Origin: Carposina sasakii
Taxonomy: Eukaryota > Arthropoda > Insecta > Lepidoptera > Carposinidae
NCBI GenBank assembly: GCA_014607495.2
Contig: CP053154.1
Span: 2,294,001 to 2,358,000, forward strand
Length of the DNA: 64,000 bases
Reading direction: 5' to 3'
Every line of letters starts with the position of its first letter. The first letter of the stretch is position 1. Below the pieces are notes generated by a model that saw only the letters and a list, made by a program, of their open reading frames with translations, was not told the DNA's origin and did no database searches. The position numbers and the translations under genes were made by a program. Below are positions 55,572 through 64,000 of the stretch, one piece after another.

Positions 55572-55853
55572 TAGCATAGAGAAATAAGATGAATACATAG
55601 AGTGCTAATGTCATACTAACAGTTTCGATGCACCATTAGACTGTTCGGTGCCTCACAATTCCAGTCCTTGACACTTAGATTGCATTACTGTACGTTACAA
55701 TACATTAGTAATGTAGTACATTACTATACATTACACTAATAGAATCTAAGTTTCAAGGGCTGGAATTGGGAGGCATATAAAAGTCTGATGGTGCATCGAA
55801 ACTGTTAGTATGACATTAGCACTCTATGTCTACATCTTATTCCTCTATGCCTA
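55572..55853. mobile_element. Near-palindromic foldback MITE, 282 bp
   Basis: Arms of about 125 bases cover almost the whole element. TAGCATAGAG and AATAAGATG at the left answer CATCTTATTCCTCTATGCCTA at the right; TAGAGTGCTAATGTCATACT then AACAGTTTCGATGCACCAT is matched exactly in reverse at 55786-55831. A short AT/GTA-rich turn lies at about 55690-55735. There is no coding frame. No duplication beyond a possible TA. Confidence 0.8.
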
Positions 55854-56646
55854 TAGTGACATATTCGTGACGTTATGTACGTATGTAGTAATAAATAGGT
55901 AAAAATCTGGTAAAAATATGGATTAAATTTTGGACACTTACTAATAATATGATTTACATCAAATAAAACAGTAGGCCATACAATTTAACCACAGAAGCCA
56001 CCGCCTATGTATGCAAATTAGTTTGCAACTTCTGCCCCGGGGAATTCCCTTGACCACTATATTGTTTTGGTCCCATATAAGGCAACTTGAAGTTTAATTA
56101 ACACCTCGATTAACTGGAATACTATTATTGTCGTGAATTATATTTTGTTTTCAATGACAAATTTTCAATTCAAAGGTATTTAGTTCTAATAAATTTTACT
56201 TCAAGAAACTAATTATATAAATGAAATATCGCCATAATTATTTAAAGTTTACCTATTACATATTTGAGTCTTTAAAGGAAAAAAAAAGAAAAATTAGTAG
56301 GTGCGTTAAGTAGTAGAAAAGAATGACCGAAGTACATAAATAATTTATAAATCAATTCTTATGTAACCAATATTATTTGTTACCAACCTAAACTTAAACT
56401 TTTCATAGCATAATGCAGTTTAGAACTGCAAAGTAGCAGAGAATGCGTTTGTGATTGGCGTGACATGCAAAACTTTGCACCGCGTGCATAAGAGCGAGTT
56501 TTCATATTATTTGTCTGCGGCATGCATTTGGCTTCTGGGACTCTGAGGTTATCTTTTATACATCGATATTAGTCCGGAAATAACGAGTAAGTTTTTGGAG
56601 TGAAAAGCCAAGTTTAAGCCTGTTTTTCCACCAGAGCTAGCGACGT
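55854..56646. other. Unique sequence, no gene seen
   Basis: ATGCAAAT (octamer-like) with a nearby TTTGCA at 56012-56030 is noted only as a word. No gene. Confidence 0.35.
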
Positions 56647-56835
56647 TTATAGAAAGCAGATAAAGCAGCCAGAGCTTCGCCACTTGGGCCTCTTATACGG
56701 GATATTACAAGCAGAAAGATGCCGATGGTTGAGATGGACGGACAACCTGGCCAAGGCGCGGGTATCTGGATGGATGCAGGCCGCTTCCGACCGGTCGGAG
56801 TGGAGGTTATTGGGGTAGGCTATGGCTACAAATAA
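56647..56835 (+). mobile_element. RTE-type LINE ORF2 fragment, broken
   Basis: A frame reads RWTDNLAK, ARVSGWMQAASDRSEWRLLG, then TAG where intact copies continue EAYVQQW. About 40 upstream codons stay open but diverge. The TGATGATG tail is at about 56838. Premature stop and 5' truncation make it dead. It pairs with 32864-33016 as a second RTE copy. Confidence 0.7.
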
Positions 56836-57430
56836 TGATGATGTGGCATGGCAGACTAGTAGGATAATAAATAACAAACCAATAAGGTATACCAGACATT
56901 CGTTAAAACGTGACGCTTGACAGGATAATGTATACAAATATCTGCCGAATGATAACAAGTACGGCCTAGTGATTTATCCGTAATAAAAAAAATGATTTTA
57001 AAGACTGTGAATTTTTTTTTTCAAATCAATTTTAGTGTTGACAAATAGTCTTTTAAAAACTTAGTTCTTTCTTAAAAACTTTAATGTTCATAATGTTGCT
57101 AAGATGCATAGCAATTTACAAATTCTGGAATATTAGGTTTCATAAACTTTAAGCTACTTTTAATTTGTTTCAAAATGAAAGTTTAATATTAATTTTGCTA
57201 CATTATTCTTCTTGGAATTCAGCTACAGTTGAATACTAATTTATTAAAATTAAACTGCATCTCCCGTAAACTACGAGACTTGAAGTATGGAATTAAATGA
57301 ATTTCCTAATTAAACATCTTCGTCTATGCAGTTAGGAACATCCCTTTAAAACATAGATCTGAATAACAAGAAATCGACTGACCTAGCGCTTAAAATAGAT
57401 GTGAATAATAATTGCCTTGACTTATACGAC
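56836..57430. other. Unique sequence
   Basis: A minus frame at 56647-56958 overlaps the RTE piece antisense and is not a gene. Nothing else recognised. Confidence 0.35.
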
Positions 57431-57553
57431 TATGTAACAGAATGGCTGTGTTAAGCGAAATGAAATAAAAAAGGCCTATTTAAAAATAATCTGGTCCAAA
57501 TAATTGGAGACACGAATTCTAATGTTTATTTTTCTAGATATATACATATACAT

Positions 57554-58147
57554 ATCAGTCTATTGCAGTCGACAAGCTGGACATAGGTCTCAGAGTACGC
57601 CACAAGGCTACTGCCATAGGAATGTTATTGCCCACAGTGTTAAGTCATCACGCTGAGCAGGCGGGTTGGTGATCGAAATGTGATTAACGGACTATATTAT
57701 CAACACGGGGGGCGCTCTGCCCACCTCCCGGAACCTTTTAAGGCTCGAGCACACCGGATGCGTATGCGTGCACGTAAGCGTAGACGTACACGTACTTTTG
57801 AGTTTATATGTATCTGGTCTGCCCGTGCCTATACATAGTGTTCCATACATTACAACTCAGAGGTACGTGTACGTCTACGCTTACGTGCACGCAAACGCAT
57901 CCGGTGTGCTCGAGCCTTTGATGTATATAACTGTCACCGCTTGACGTCTATGCTTACGTCTACGCATACGCACCTGGTCTGCCCCGTGCCTATACAGTTC
58001 CATACATTACAACTCAGAGGTACGTATACGTCTACGCTTACGTGCACGCACACGCATCCGGTGTGCTCGAGCCTTTAATCGCCTCTTACAATACCCACTA
58101 GCAAATATGAGGTGGTGCTTATTCTACTCTGCGGATACTACCAGATA
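57554..58147 (-). mobile_element. R repeat split by an M1 element
   Basis: First part 57554-57741 (ATCAGTCTATTGCAGTC, GGACATAGGTCT, CAGGCGGGTTGGTGATCG, CAACACGGGGGGCGCTCTG, CCACCTCCCGGAACC). Second part 58074-58147 (TAATCGCCTCTTACAATACC, GAGGTGGTGCTTATTCTACT). The join would give CCCGGAACC-TTTAATCGCC, as in 23281-23315, so nothing was lost at insertion. Confidence 0.75.
57742..58073. mobile_element. M1 composite foldback, 332 bp, TTAA-flanked
   Basis: Unit 1 (57742-57916) is a complete foldback with ends GGCTCGAGCACACCGGATGC and their complement. It is followed without a gap by 57917-58073, the reverse of the family centre plus one arm, ending GGTGTGCTCGAGCC. The element thus has one plus arm and two minus arms. 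TTAA lies left (57738-57741) and TTTAA right. ACGT tetramers are frequent throughout. No frame. Confidence 0.8.
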
Positions 58148-58483
58148 GATTTCTATATAGTATTTATATATTCCTTAACTACCAGAATGTTCATATAATT
58201 TTGAAAATATAATGTCATTTAATCCAATTTCATTTTGAACCTAAAATTTTACGAATAACTGTTACGTATAGTGGACTTCATTCATACCATTTCACTTAAC
58301 ATAATAATGCTCTTTATTACATCCTGTAGAAAGTTAGTTCAGACCTTCAAAAAGTTTGGAAGCATAGGGAATATATTGTCGTTTCAAATTATGCAATGAA
58401 TTTTAATGCGATTCATCACATCAGCAAACGTTTTAAAAGTGTTTCAAAGGTCCAGTATAAATAGCTCCTTGTTCTATCCTGTA

Positions 58484-58738
58484 ATCTGTGAATGGCGTCA
58501 AAGGAAAAGGTTGGCAGGTGAAATTAATGAAAAAGGCAGACGAAAGACGTGTGATAGAGCATTACACACATGCAAATTCGGGGCAGATCCCTAAATACAC
58601 ACAACTAAATATAAACCTTCCTCTCTAATTACTCTATCTATTTAAAAAACCGCATTAATATCCGTTGCGTAGTTTTAAAGATCTAAGCATACATAAGGAC
58701 AGACAGCGGGAAGCGACTTTGTTTTATAATTTGTAATG
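58484..58738 (+). repeat. E8 repeat with coding-like 5' part
   Basis: A frame in 58486-58600 reads SVNGVKGKGWQVKLMKKADE, then RRVIEH, and continues open to about 58608. The following TATTTAAAAAACCGCATTAA, TCCGTTGCGTAGTTTTAAAG, AAGCATACATAAGGACAGAC, GGGAAGCGACTTTGTTTTAT is a retroelement-type 3' end, shared in reverse with 60450-60600. Peptide family not recognised. Confidence 0.55.
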
Positions 58739-58746
58739 ATAGTGAA

Positions 58747-58808
58747 ATCTGTGAATGGCGTCAAAGAGAAAGGGTGGGTGGATGAAATGGAAAAGGCAGA
58801 CGAAAGAC
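58747..58808 (+). repeat. Second copy of the E8 5' part
   Basis: ATCTGTGAATGGCGTCAAAG, then GGCAGACGAAAGAC repeats 58484-58548 with about ten differences and follows directly after the E8 tail. Either a tandem insertion or a duplication. Confidence 0.65.
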
Positions 58809-59208
58809 AATATAATGTGTATATTTTGCACAAATTGCTCATTAAAATGTACATCTTGATGATTGTGTGCAGTTGCACCAGATTGCTGACATCTGACTAC
58901 AAATCTACGTCCGCTGCACGTAGTTATTTTCAAACAAGCCCCTAGTTTATTCAGGTCATACTAGGGTCAGAGGTTTCGCTCGCTTTGATATAGCTCAGAT
59001 TGTAGAGGCCGATTTACGGCCAATTTCAATACTAGAGGTTATAAAGAATCTCGGTACTTTTGTTATTGAAACACACACTTTTGAGACAAGTTTTTCGACG
59101 ACCTATTGGTGGTGGTTGGAAGTGACTCTGGGTATGTTCCTATAGCAGTATATTAGCAGCAACATCTTTGTCCTGGGATCAAATCCTGATAGATGTAACA
59201 TACATACA
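58809..59208. other. Unique sequence with (ACAT)n at its end
   Basis: An (ACAT)n run at 59198-59215 marks the start of the next C repeat. Nothing else recognised. Confidence 0.35.
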
Positions 59209-59620
59209 TACATACTTGGCTGTGTTTCCGAAATGGGGTGGCAAGAACTGCAGGAGTATAGACTAGATCCCTTAGCCACGTTTAGCGTAGCGGGGTAAGA
59301 TGTTAAAGGTATGTTTCCGAGCTAAGCAGCATTGCTGCCGCAGCAATACTGGTCCGCATACATTGTCTACAGGTTTATATGAGAGTATATTCCGAGCTAC
59401 GCAGCAATGTCGCGGCAGCACTGCAGTGGCAGCATCTACGTGAAAGTTTTGTTGACAAGTATACAATCACCATGAACAGCACAACACTGCTGCGGCAGCA
59501 GTGCAGCGTGCTGCTTAGCTCGGAATCATACCTTAATGATCAATAGGTTGCTAGCTTATTACCTGAGAGGGTGTGTTCTTTAGTCGACTCTTACAACATG
59601 CACGAAAGTAGAATCAAGCC
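59209..59620 (-). repeat. C repeat split by a MITE
   Basis: Left part 59209-59306 (TTGGCTGTGTTTCCGAAATG, GCAAGAACTGCAGGAG, AGCCACGTTTAGCGTAGCGG). Right part 59537-59620 (TGATCAATAGGTTGCTAGCT, CTCTTACAACATGCACG). The uninterrupted family reads GATGTAAAAGATCAGTG across the site. Confidence 0.7.
59307..59533. mobile_element. Harbinger-like MITE, 227 bp, TAA-flanked
   Basis: Ends AGGTATGTTTCCGAGCTAAG then CAGCA, and the reverse complement AGGTATGATTCCGAGCTAAG then CAGCA. TAA at 59304-59306 and 59534-59536. The interior has GCAGCA/TGCTGC words and internal copies of TTCCGAGCTACGCAGCA at 59389-59406. A 3-bp TWA duplication suggests PIF/Harbinger; no transposase. Confidence 0.75.
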
Positions 59621-59767
59621 TATAAATCGAGAGGCGGTGAGTTTGCTAAACAGATCTGGATAAAACTTTCTGAGAGACTTTAATGTCTACCAGGATCAAC
59701 TTAATTATTCACATTTATTATTATAAAATAATCACAAAACATAATTTCTAAGGTTATCACTTAGCTA
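59621..59767. other. Unique sequence
   Basis: Nothing recognised. Confidence 0.3.
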
Positions 59768-59880
59768 CACCCGAGGAGGGTTGGCGTCAGGCAGGCAGCC
59801 GGCCGTAAAATAAATGCCAAATCTTTGGCAATGTTTACGCCGACCCCATAAATAATGTGATACAGACAGGAAGAATGAAT
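59768..59880 (+). mobile_element. SINE-G, 3' half
   Basis: GGAGGGTTGGCGTCAGGCAG, GCAGCCGGCCGTAAAATAAA, TGCCAAATCTTTGGCAAT, ACGCCGACCCCATAAATA. Lacks the tRNA-like head found at 10972. Confidence 0.7.
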
Positions 59881-60025
59881 GAACTTGTATGAATACCTTT
59901 AAAAGCAAACTAAAGTTACAATTAGCAGCAGCAAGTACCAGTGTTTAATTAAGTATAACATTTATAACTATTATTATTTATTCCTTTGTATTTCTTATGA
60001 GAATAAAGTTCTTTAAACCTAACCT
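59881..60025 (+). repeat. Possible retroelement 3' UTR with AATAAA
   Basis: TATTATTTATTCCTTTGTAT, then GAGAATAAAGTTCTTTAAAC and CTAACC. The AATAAA near 60002 and an mRNA-like end suggest a reverse-transcribed transcript end, but no coding part is attached. Confidence 0.3.
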
Positions 60026-60449
60026 AAGATGATGTATGATGTATACTACTATCATAGTATACAAAGGCAAAATTATCTTTACCAGATACTTGTTCCAGTT
60101 ATCACTCGTACAAAAAAGAAACCAAAGACAACATAAGAAACAAAATTAAATGTCTCAGCCAAATTTAACTCACATCTGACTAGCTATTTACGGCATTAGA
60201 GACAAACATGTATAACAGACAAGTGGCAGTGACCCGTACTTGCAAATAACCTTTGCCAACCTTTATATTTAGAACTCAACCACCTTTACCTCGAGAGGAA
60301 CCCTGTCTATTTTTTCCGGTCACCGCTTTCTTTTCCGTCGGTCTTTTCGTTAAATTTGTAACAAGACAGCCATGCCGCTACATCATCGAGTTACATGGAT
60401 TAGATACATTTTCAGAATTGGCTTAATCAACATGGATTTTACTAATAAA
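60026..60449. other. Unique sequence
   Basis: No recognised feature. Confidence 0.35.
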
Positions 60450-60600
60450 GTATTCACTATCATCACTACATAGTCCCTATGTATGCTTAGATCTTTAAAA
60501 CGGATTTTGATGCAGTTTTTTTAATAGATAGAGTGATTCAAGAGGAAAATTTATATGCATAACTAGGGACCTGTCCCGGCTTCGCACGAGTGTAATGCCT
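60450..60600 (-). repeat. E8-type repeat
   Basis: Reading minus: GTGCGAAGCCGGGACAGGTC, CTCTTGAATCACTCTATC, CTGCATCAAAATCCGTTTTA, AGATCTAAGCATACATAGG, TAGTGATGATAG. Matches the 3' part of 58484-58738. Confidence 0.6.
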
Positions 60601-60679
60601 TTTCACGCGGACGTAGTCATGGGTAAGCGCTATTTAATATTATAGATGTGAAAGTTGTGTGTTTTGTTTGTGTGTTAGG

Positions 60680-60775
60680 CTTATAGCTTACCACGTGGGA
60701 CTTAATAGGCCAACTGATATAATATGCACACTTTTGCCGTAACCTTATTGGGAATAATGGACGTAATAGTTTTTG
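60680..60775 (-). repeat. D repeat, reverse
   Basis: TAGCTTACCACGTGGGACTT, TATGCACACTTTTGCCGTAA, CCTTATTGGGAATAATGG is the reverse of the D family. Confidence 0.5.
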
Positions 60776-62261
60776 TTCACGATGGAATGAACTGATTAGA
60801 TTTATTTGCTCAAAACTTGAAACAATATTATTATTACAACATTATTAGATCATACCTCACTAAAAATATGGCAGGCAAACAAATTAGTTGCTTCCTTTCT
60901 TACATCAGCGCATAAAAATAAGATAATACCCAGTCTGCATACGCCAACGAATAATCTCCCTCGGGTTAGCTTAGGTCAACGCAATTATTCCTAATTGTCC
61001 ATACGGTACGGGTAATAACCCCGGCTTTAATCAGTTACCATCTGACTTCTGTGCTCTTAAGTTGGTGATAGTGGTCTTTAAGCGGATTGCACAAGTGAAA
61101 TTAAGGTAGGAATAGCTTAAGTTTATAAGAGAAAATGAAAATAATATGAATCTATTTTTAATAGTCGTATGTTCTTTATAATGTATACGAGTATGTAATA
61201 AAATTAGGTAATAAAACAAAACTTTTTTTTTTGTAAAAATTACAGAATAATTTATGTTATTACTAAATTTTTTTACTTGAATAAAATTAATCTGTCAAAT
61301 ATTACATTGCAAATATACATTTTATGTTATATAAATCAACTACATGATTTTTTAAAGTTTAAATTAAATATTAAATTAAACTTATCTACAAACCACTTTA
61401 TTTGCAGTTACCAAAAACAATTACTAAAGTGTGCAGTAAATTAAACCCTTTCTAAACTAAGTGTAAAGTTTACAAACAGTCCATTTGCAAATAAAGAAAT
61501 TATCACCTGAAGCTTATTCTTGACTCTCAACCTAAATCGAATCCGATATAATATTTTAATTTTATTTTATTTTACTTTATTCGGGAAACAAACGGTTGAC
61601 AATAACTAAGATTATTACAACATAAGCAACTATTTACCACTTAAAAGTTTCCACATTTAGAGACTAGTATAAATATGTAACAGATACCTTGCCATATTAT
61701 GATTATGCCATATAAATTGTTTTATGTATATTGCAGTTTCGTTAATGTAGGAACTTAAAATGGACTTAAGTACTTAAATAATCGAACGAATTATAATTAT
61801 TTATTATAAAAAAAAGGTAATTAGGACTAGTATCTTCCAAATTAACCCGTAGAAGTGCATTTAAATGACTATATAAAATATAGAGATAAAGATACGCACT
61901 CCGCACCCATACATTTGTTGCATACTCGTATTTGTTGCTGAAACGACACACATTATTGGTATTTTACTACATTTTATTCAACTTGCTTCTCGGTCTTAAA
62001 TCTCGATTTCTTTCAAGAATAAGTCACCGCTTCTCGAACTAGCGGGACATCAATCAATGTAAGTAATTGCAAATTTTCATTGAACTTACTTAGTACATTG
62101 GCGGTATTACTTAGCGGAATTGGTGTTTTATATATCTAGGTAGCAGCCATTAGGCTTAGGCGATGTAGACATGATACTCGCATATATTCACGTTCGTAAT
62201 CCTTCCTTCGTAACCGTCTTATTTATACGATTGTCTGACTCTATAGGTCATTGTAGGACTA
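60776..62261. other. Unique sequence, no gene seen
   Basis: AT-rich at 61090-61960. A relatively GC-rich piece lies at 60940-61050. A (TTTTA)n run at 61556-61575 and a CTATAGGTCATT duplication at 62241-62271. No repeat family or coding frame recognised. Confidence 0.4.
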
Positions 62262-62460
62262 TAGGTCATTCTAGACCTGAGCTGAGAATCTTCAAATGAT
62301 CAGAGAAGATCCAGCGAGGTCTTTCACTTCCAACGCTTCCATCGTGCAATTTTCATTAGTTTACTTTCATTCATTTTCTCCACATACCCAAATCACTTGA
62401 ATGTACTCGTTACACCATGCTTCCTTCTTATCACCCCATTTCTCATTCTGAAAATAGATA
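62262..62460 (-). mobile_element. LINE ORF2 fragment (FGHVERM-type), broken
   Basis: From 62452 on the minus strand: MRNGVIRRKHGVT, then a stop, FGYVEKMNESKLMK, and after a frameshift RPRWIFSDHLKIL. Non-LTR ORF2 proteins of the type that ends SAYPSGK carry WFGHVERM and GRPRRTFxDQI at these places, so this continues upstream of the piece at 33345-33515. Two or more stops and a frameshift: dead. Confidence 0.6.
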
Positions 62461-62721
62461 AACAAAAATCCATTAATCATTTACTGTACCATCAAATAAT
62501 GACTCCATTCATTTCTTAGACACGGAACCCCTAATGGTTTCTATTTTGGTTAAAGTTTTTGATCGTGGATTATCACAAGACCGGTGTTTAAAATGTTTCA
62601 CATATTAGATCTCAGCCGAATTTAGATTTGAGTAAATTGAGCGCGGGTTTGGGATTCACAGTCGAAATTTTTTCCTTGCGGTCACTGGAAATTCTCATAG
62701 GAATAGACAGAATCTACATAT
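62461..62721. other. Unique sequence
   Basis: Nothing recognised. Confidence 0.3.
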
Positions 62722-62766
62722 ATTTATAAAGTTTGCGCGGACAAAGTCGCAGACGTCCAGTATCTA
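62722..62766 (-). repeat. E repeat, head remnant
   Basis: TTTGCGCGGACAAAGTCGCA and GACGTCCAGTATCTAGTAT is the reverse of the E head. Confidence 0.55.
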
Positions 62767-62775
62767 GTATACAAT

Positions 62776-63112
62776 ATGATGATCTCCGACCGTATTTTGG
62801 CCAAGGCGACCAATCTCTACGGAGATTGGCCAGATACGCAGGAGATATTATAGTGCACAAGTGTGTGCGCAAACACAGATGCACTCTCTATTCCGTTACT
62901 CTCATAGTCCGATGGGACGGAAAGCCGACATGACCGGAGAGAGATCAGGCGCAGGACCAACGGTTTTACGTGCCGAGGCACGAGCTAAGTGACAATTTTG
63001 CAACATTAAAATCTGTACATGATTAAATTCATTGGTACAGGCCCGTGACTGAGATCGAACTTACGCCTCCCGCTCGGAAAGTGCACGTCTTAACCACTGG
63101 GCTATCACCGCT
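62776..63112 (-). mobile_element. SINE-H, complete, 337 bp
   Basis: The minus strand starts AGCGGTGATAGCCCAGTGG at 63112 (A-box-like TAGCCCAGTGG) with a B-box-like GTTCGATCTC. Then come GTACAGATTTTAATGTTG, GCTCGTGCCTCGGCACG, CCTGCGCCTGATCTCTCTCC, TTTCCGTCCCATCGGACTAT, AATCTCCGTAGAGATTGGTC and an end in GGAGATCATCAT. A short GAT tail suggests mobilisation by an RTE-type LINE (inference). Confidence 0.8.
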
Positions 63113-63419
63113 TTTTAACACAATATACCTATATAGGTATAGCAATATATACTTTATTTCTGAAACTATGTTACATGGTACATTAAAGTTACTATTACAT
63201 TACATAGGTATACGAGTAGCATAGATTTTATACACGACTCCATCTATCAATTAGTCAAGAGAGTGCTATGCAAGTATACCTATATAATACGAGTATACAT
63301 AGAGCACAATAGCTTATTCTATGTATTTACTATGTAGTCACTAAGTTCATTCAGGTAGTGTTTCCAGTCTATAAATAGCGTCTGATCTACATATTCAGAA
63401 ATGAAACCACTTAGCTGTA
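63113..63419. other. Unique AT-rich sequence
   Basis: Several CCTATATAGGTATA-type palindromic words at 63127-63145 and 63280-63300. No gene. Confidence 0.35.
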
Positions 63420-63877
63420 CAGGATGTTTGTGACAGCCAGGCAAATATTGATACCATGACTTTAGACCATGATTCTGAGGCGGAAAACACTGAAAATTTT
63501 CGCAGAAAAATTCCTAAATTTTCGAAATTTTTTCCATATTTTCAGAAAAAAATAGATTAGTTCGTTTAATTAGGCCTTAGATAAAAAAAAAATTAACCAA
63601 AAGATGAATATAAAGTTGCCCTCGAAAAGTTCTAATAACTGATCAACCCTAATGGAGAGTCACAAGTGATCCAAAACAGCAATGTATCACACAATCACCA
63701 ATGTGCCCATTTAATTAGTCACAGGACCACCCGATACATAATATGGTGCGGAGAACAAAGATTACTGATAATCAAATCAAAAATACATTTCCTGCGAGTA
63801 ATAACACTGTCGTATAACTCAACACAATGGTACTTGTTCAGCATTTCAATATTTGCCTGGCTGTCACCCACACCCTG
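63420..63877 (+). mobile_element. T2 MITE, second copy, 458 bp
   Basis: CAGGATGTTTGTGACAGCCA then GGCAAATATTGATACCATGA at the left. ATATTTGCCTGGCTGTCACC then CACACCCTG at the right. TA at 63418-63419 and 63878-63879. Same orientation as 27960-28440 and alignable throughout. The frame at 63666-63905 runs through it and is not a gene. Confidence 0.8.
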
Positions 63878-64000
63878 TATATTCAGTTCTAATTTATTGA
63901 AATAGAAGCACGTGTACCTTTGTTGTTGTTTATTGGTATTGTTCCGAGCCTTTGATCAAAATTATTATTAAATTAGCGTTAAAATTTACGCTTTCTGTAA
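63878..64000. other. Unique end of window
   Basis: Nothing recognised. Confidence 0.3.

Larger units (their letters stand above)
57431..58326. mobile_element. T1 MITE split by nested insertions
   Basis: Left remnant 57431-57545 (TGTAACAGAATGGCTG, GTTAAGCGAAATG). Right remnant 58265-58326 (AGTGGACTTCATTC, CACTTAACATAATAATG, ATTACATCCTG), followed by TA. Compared with 43294-43567 it is one T1 element opened by an R repeat, which is itself opened by an M1 element. The left CAGGG end has decayed. Confidence 0.6.

Noticed and set aside
56012..56019. POU-type octamer ATGCAAAT as a regulatory site
   Set aside because: An 8-base word is expected by chance in a window of this size; no supporting context.
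56647..56958. 103-codon minus-strand frame as a gene
   Set aside because: It lies antisense to an RTE ORF2 fragment whose plus frame has clear family residues.
60010..60028. Telomeric repeat (TTAGG)n from CCTAACCTAA
   Set aside because: Only about two units and next to an AATAAA-bearing retroelement-like end.

Overview
The window reads as a gene-free stretch (intergenic or intronic) of a moth or butterfly genome. That placement is an inference from the repeat content: several families look like well-known lepidopteran interspersed repeats, including elements ending in GGACTGCAATAGGCTGATGATG, the GACGCCCGCGACTCCGTCCG family, tRNA-derived SINEs with TAAATAAATA tails, and LINE fragments with (ACAT)n tails. 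The background is AT-rich and stops are dense in all frames. No open frame reaches 110 codons and none resembles a host protein. The only recognisable coding sequences are four short, broken pieces of non-LTR retrotransposon ORF2 (32864-33016, 33345-33515, 56647-56835, 62262-62460). I see no functional tRNA or rRNA gene, no CRISPR array and no bacterial-type operon. || Family letters are mine. SINE-A carries a tRNA-like module near its 3' end. SINE-B, SINE-G and SINE-H have ordinary 5' tRNA-like heads. R repeats end in a tail that still encodes the C-terminus of an RTE-type ORF2. C and K repeats share a 5' half and have (TATG)n tails. E and E8 repeats look like retroelement 3' ends, and D is a short dispersed repeat. 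X is a repeat that serves as host for DNA-transposon insertions. DNA-transposon derivatives (MITEs) comprise: M1, a foldback family flanked by TTAA; TA-flanked Tc1/mariner-like families T1 to T4; a hAT-like element with an 8-bp target duplication; two TWA-flanked Harbinger-like elements; and several foldback elements of unknown class. || Layout. 1-6.3 kb: SINE-H fragment, SINE-A, a T3 MITE, K and R repeats, a possible spliced exon end near 4971, E and SINE-B pieces, and a foldback MITE inside a C repeat. 6.3-21 kb: sparse SINE-B, SINE-G, R and C copies, a T4 MITE and a possible 5' exon near 16541. 21-29 kb: a CpG-rich foldback cluster, R, K and SINE-B copies, a Harbinger-like MITE, T3 and T2 MITEs, and a CCGAAA-rich block. 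29-32 kb: almost nothing recognisable. 32-36 kb: dense retroelement cluster with RTE, LINE and SINE-A copies and an inverted MITE pair. 36-47 kb: R, C, E, K, D and T1 copies and the hAT element. 47-59.6 kb: three M1 copies, one of them third-level nested, a 282-bp near-palindromic MITE, and E, SINE-B and RTE pieces. 59.6-64 kb: SINE-G, E8, D, LINE, SINE-H and a second T2 copy. || The genes do not work together here because there are none. The biological content is a record of retroelement and MITE insertions, with nested and empty-site evidence that lets several target duplications be read directly. The most unusual items are the M1 foldback family, the SINE-A architecture with a 3' tRNA module, the R repeats with an RTE coding tail, and the triple nest at 57431-58326. 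Unique stretches may contain conserved regulatory DNA, but that cannot be judged without comparative data.
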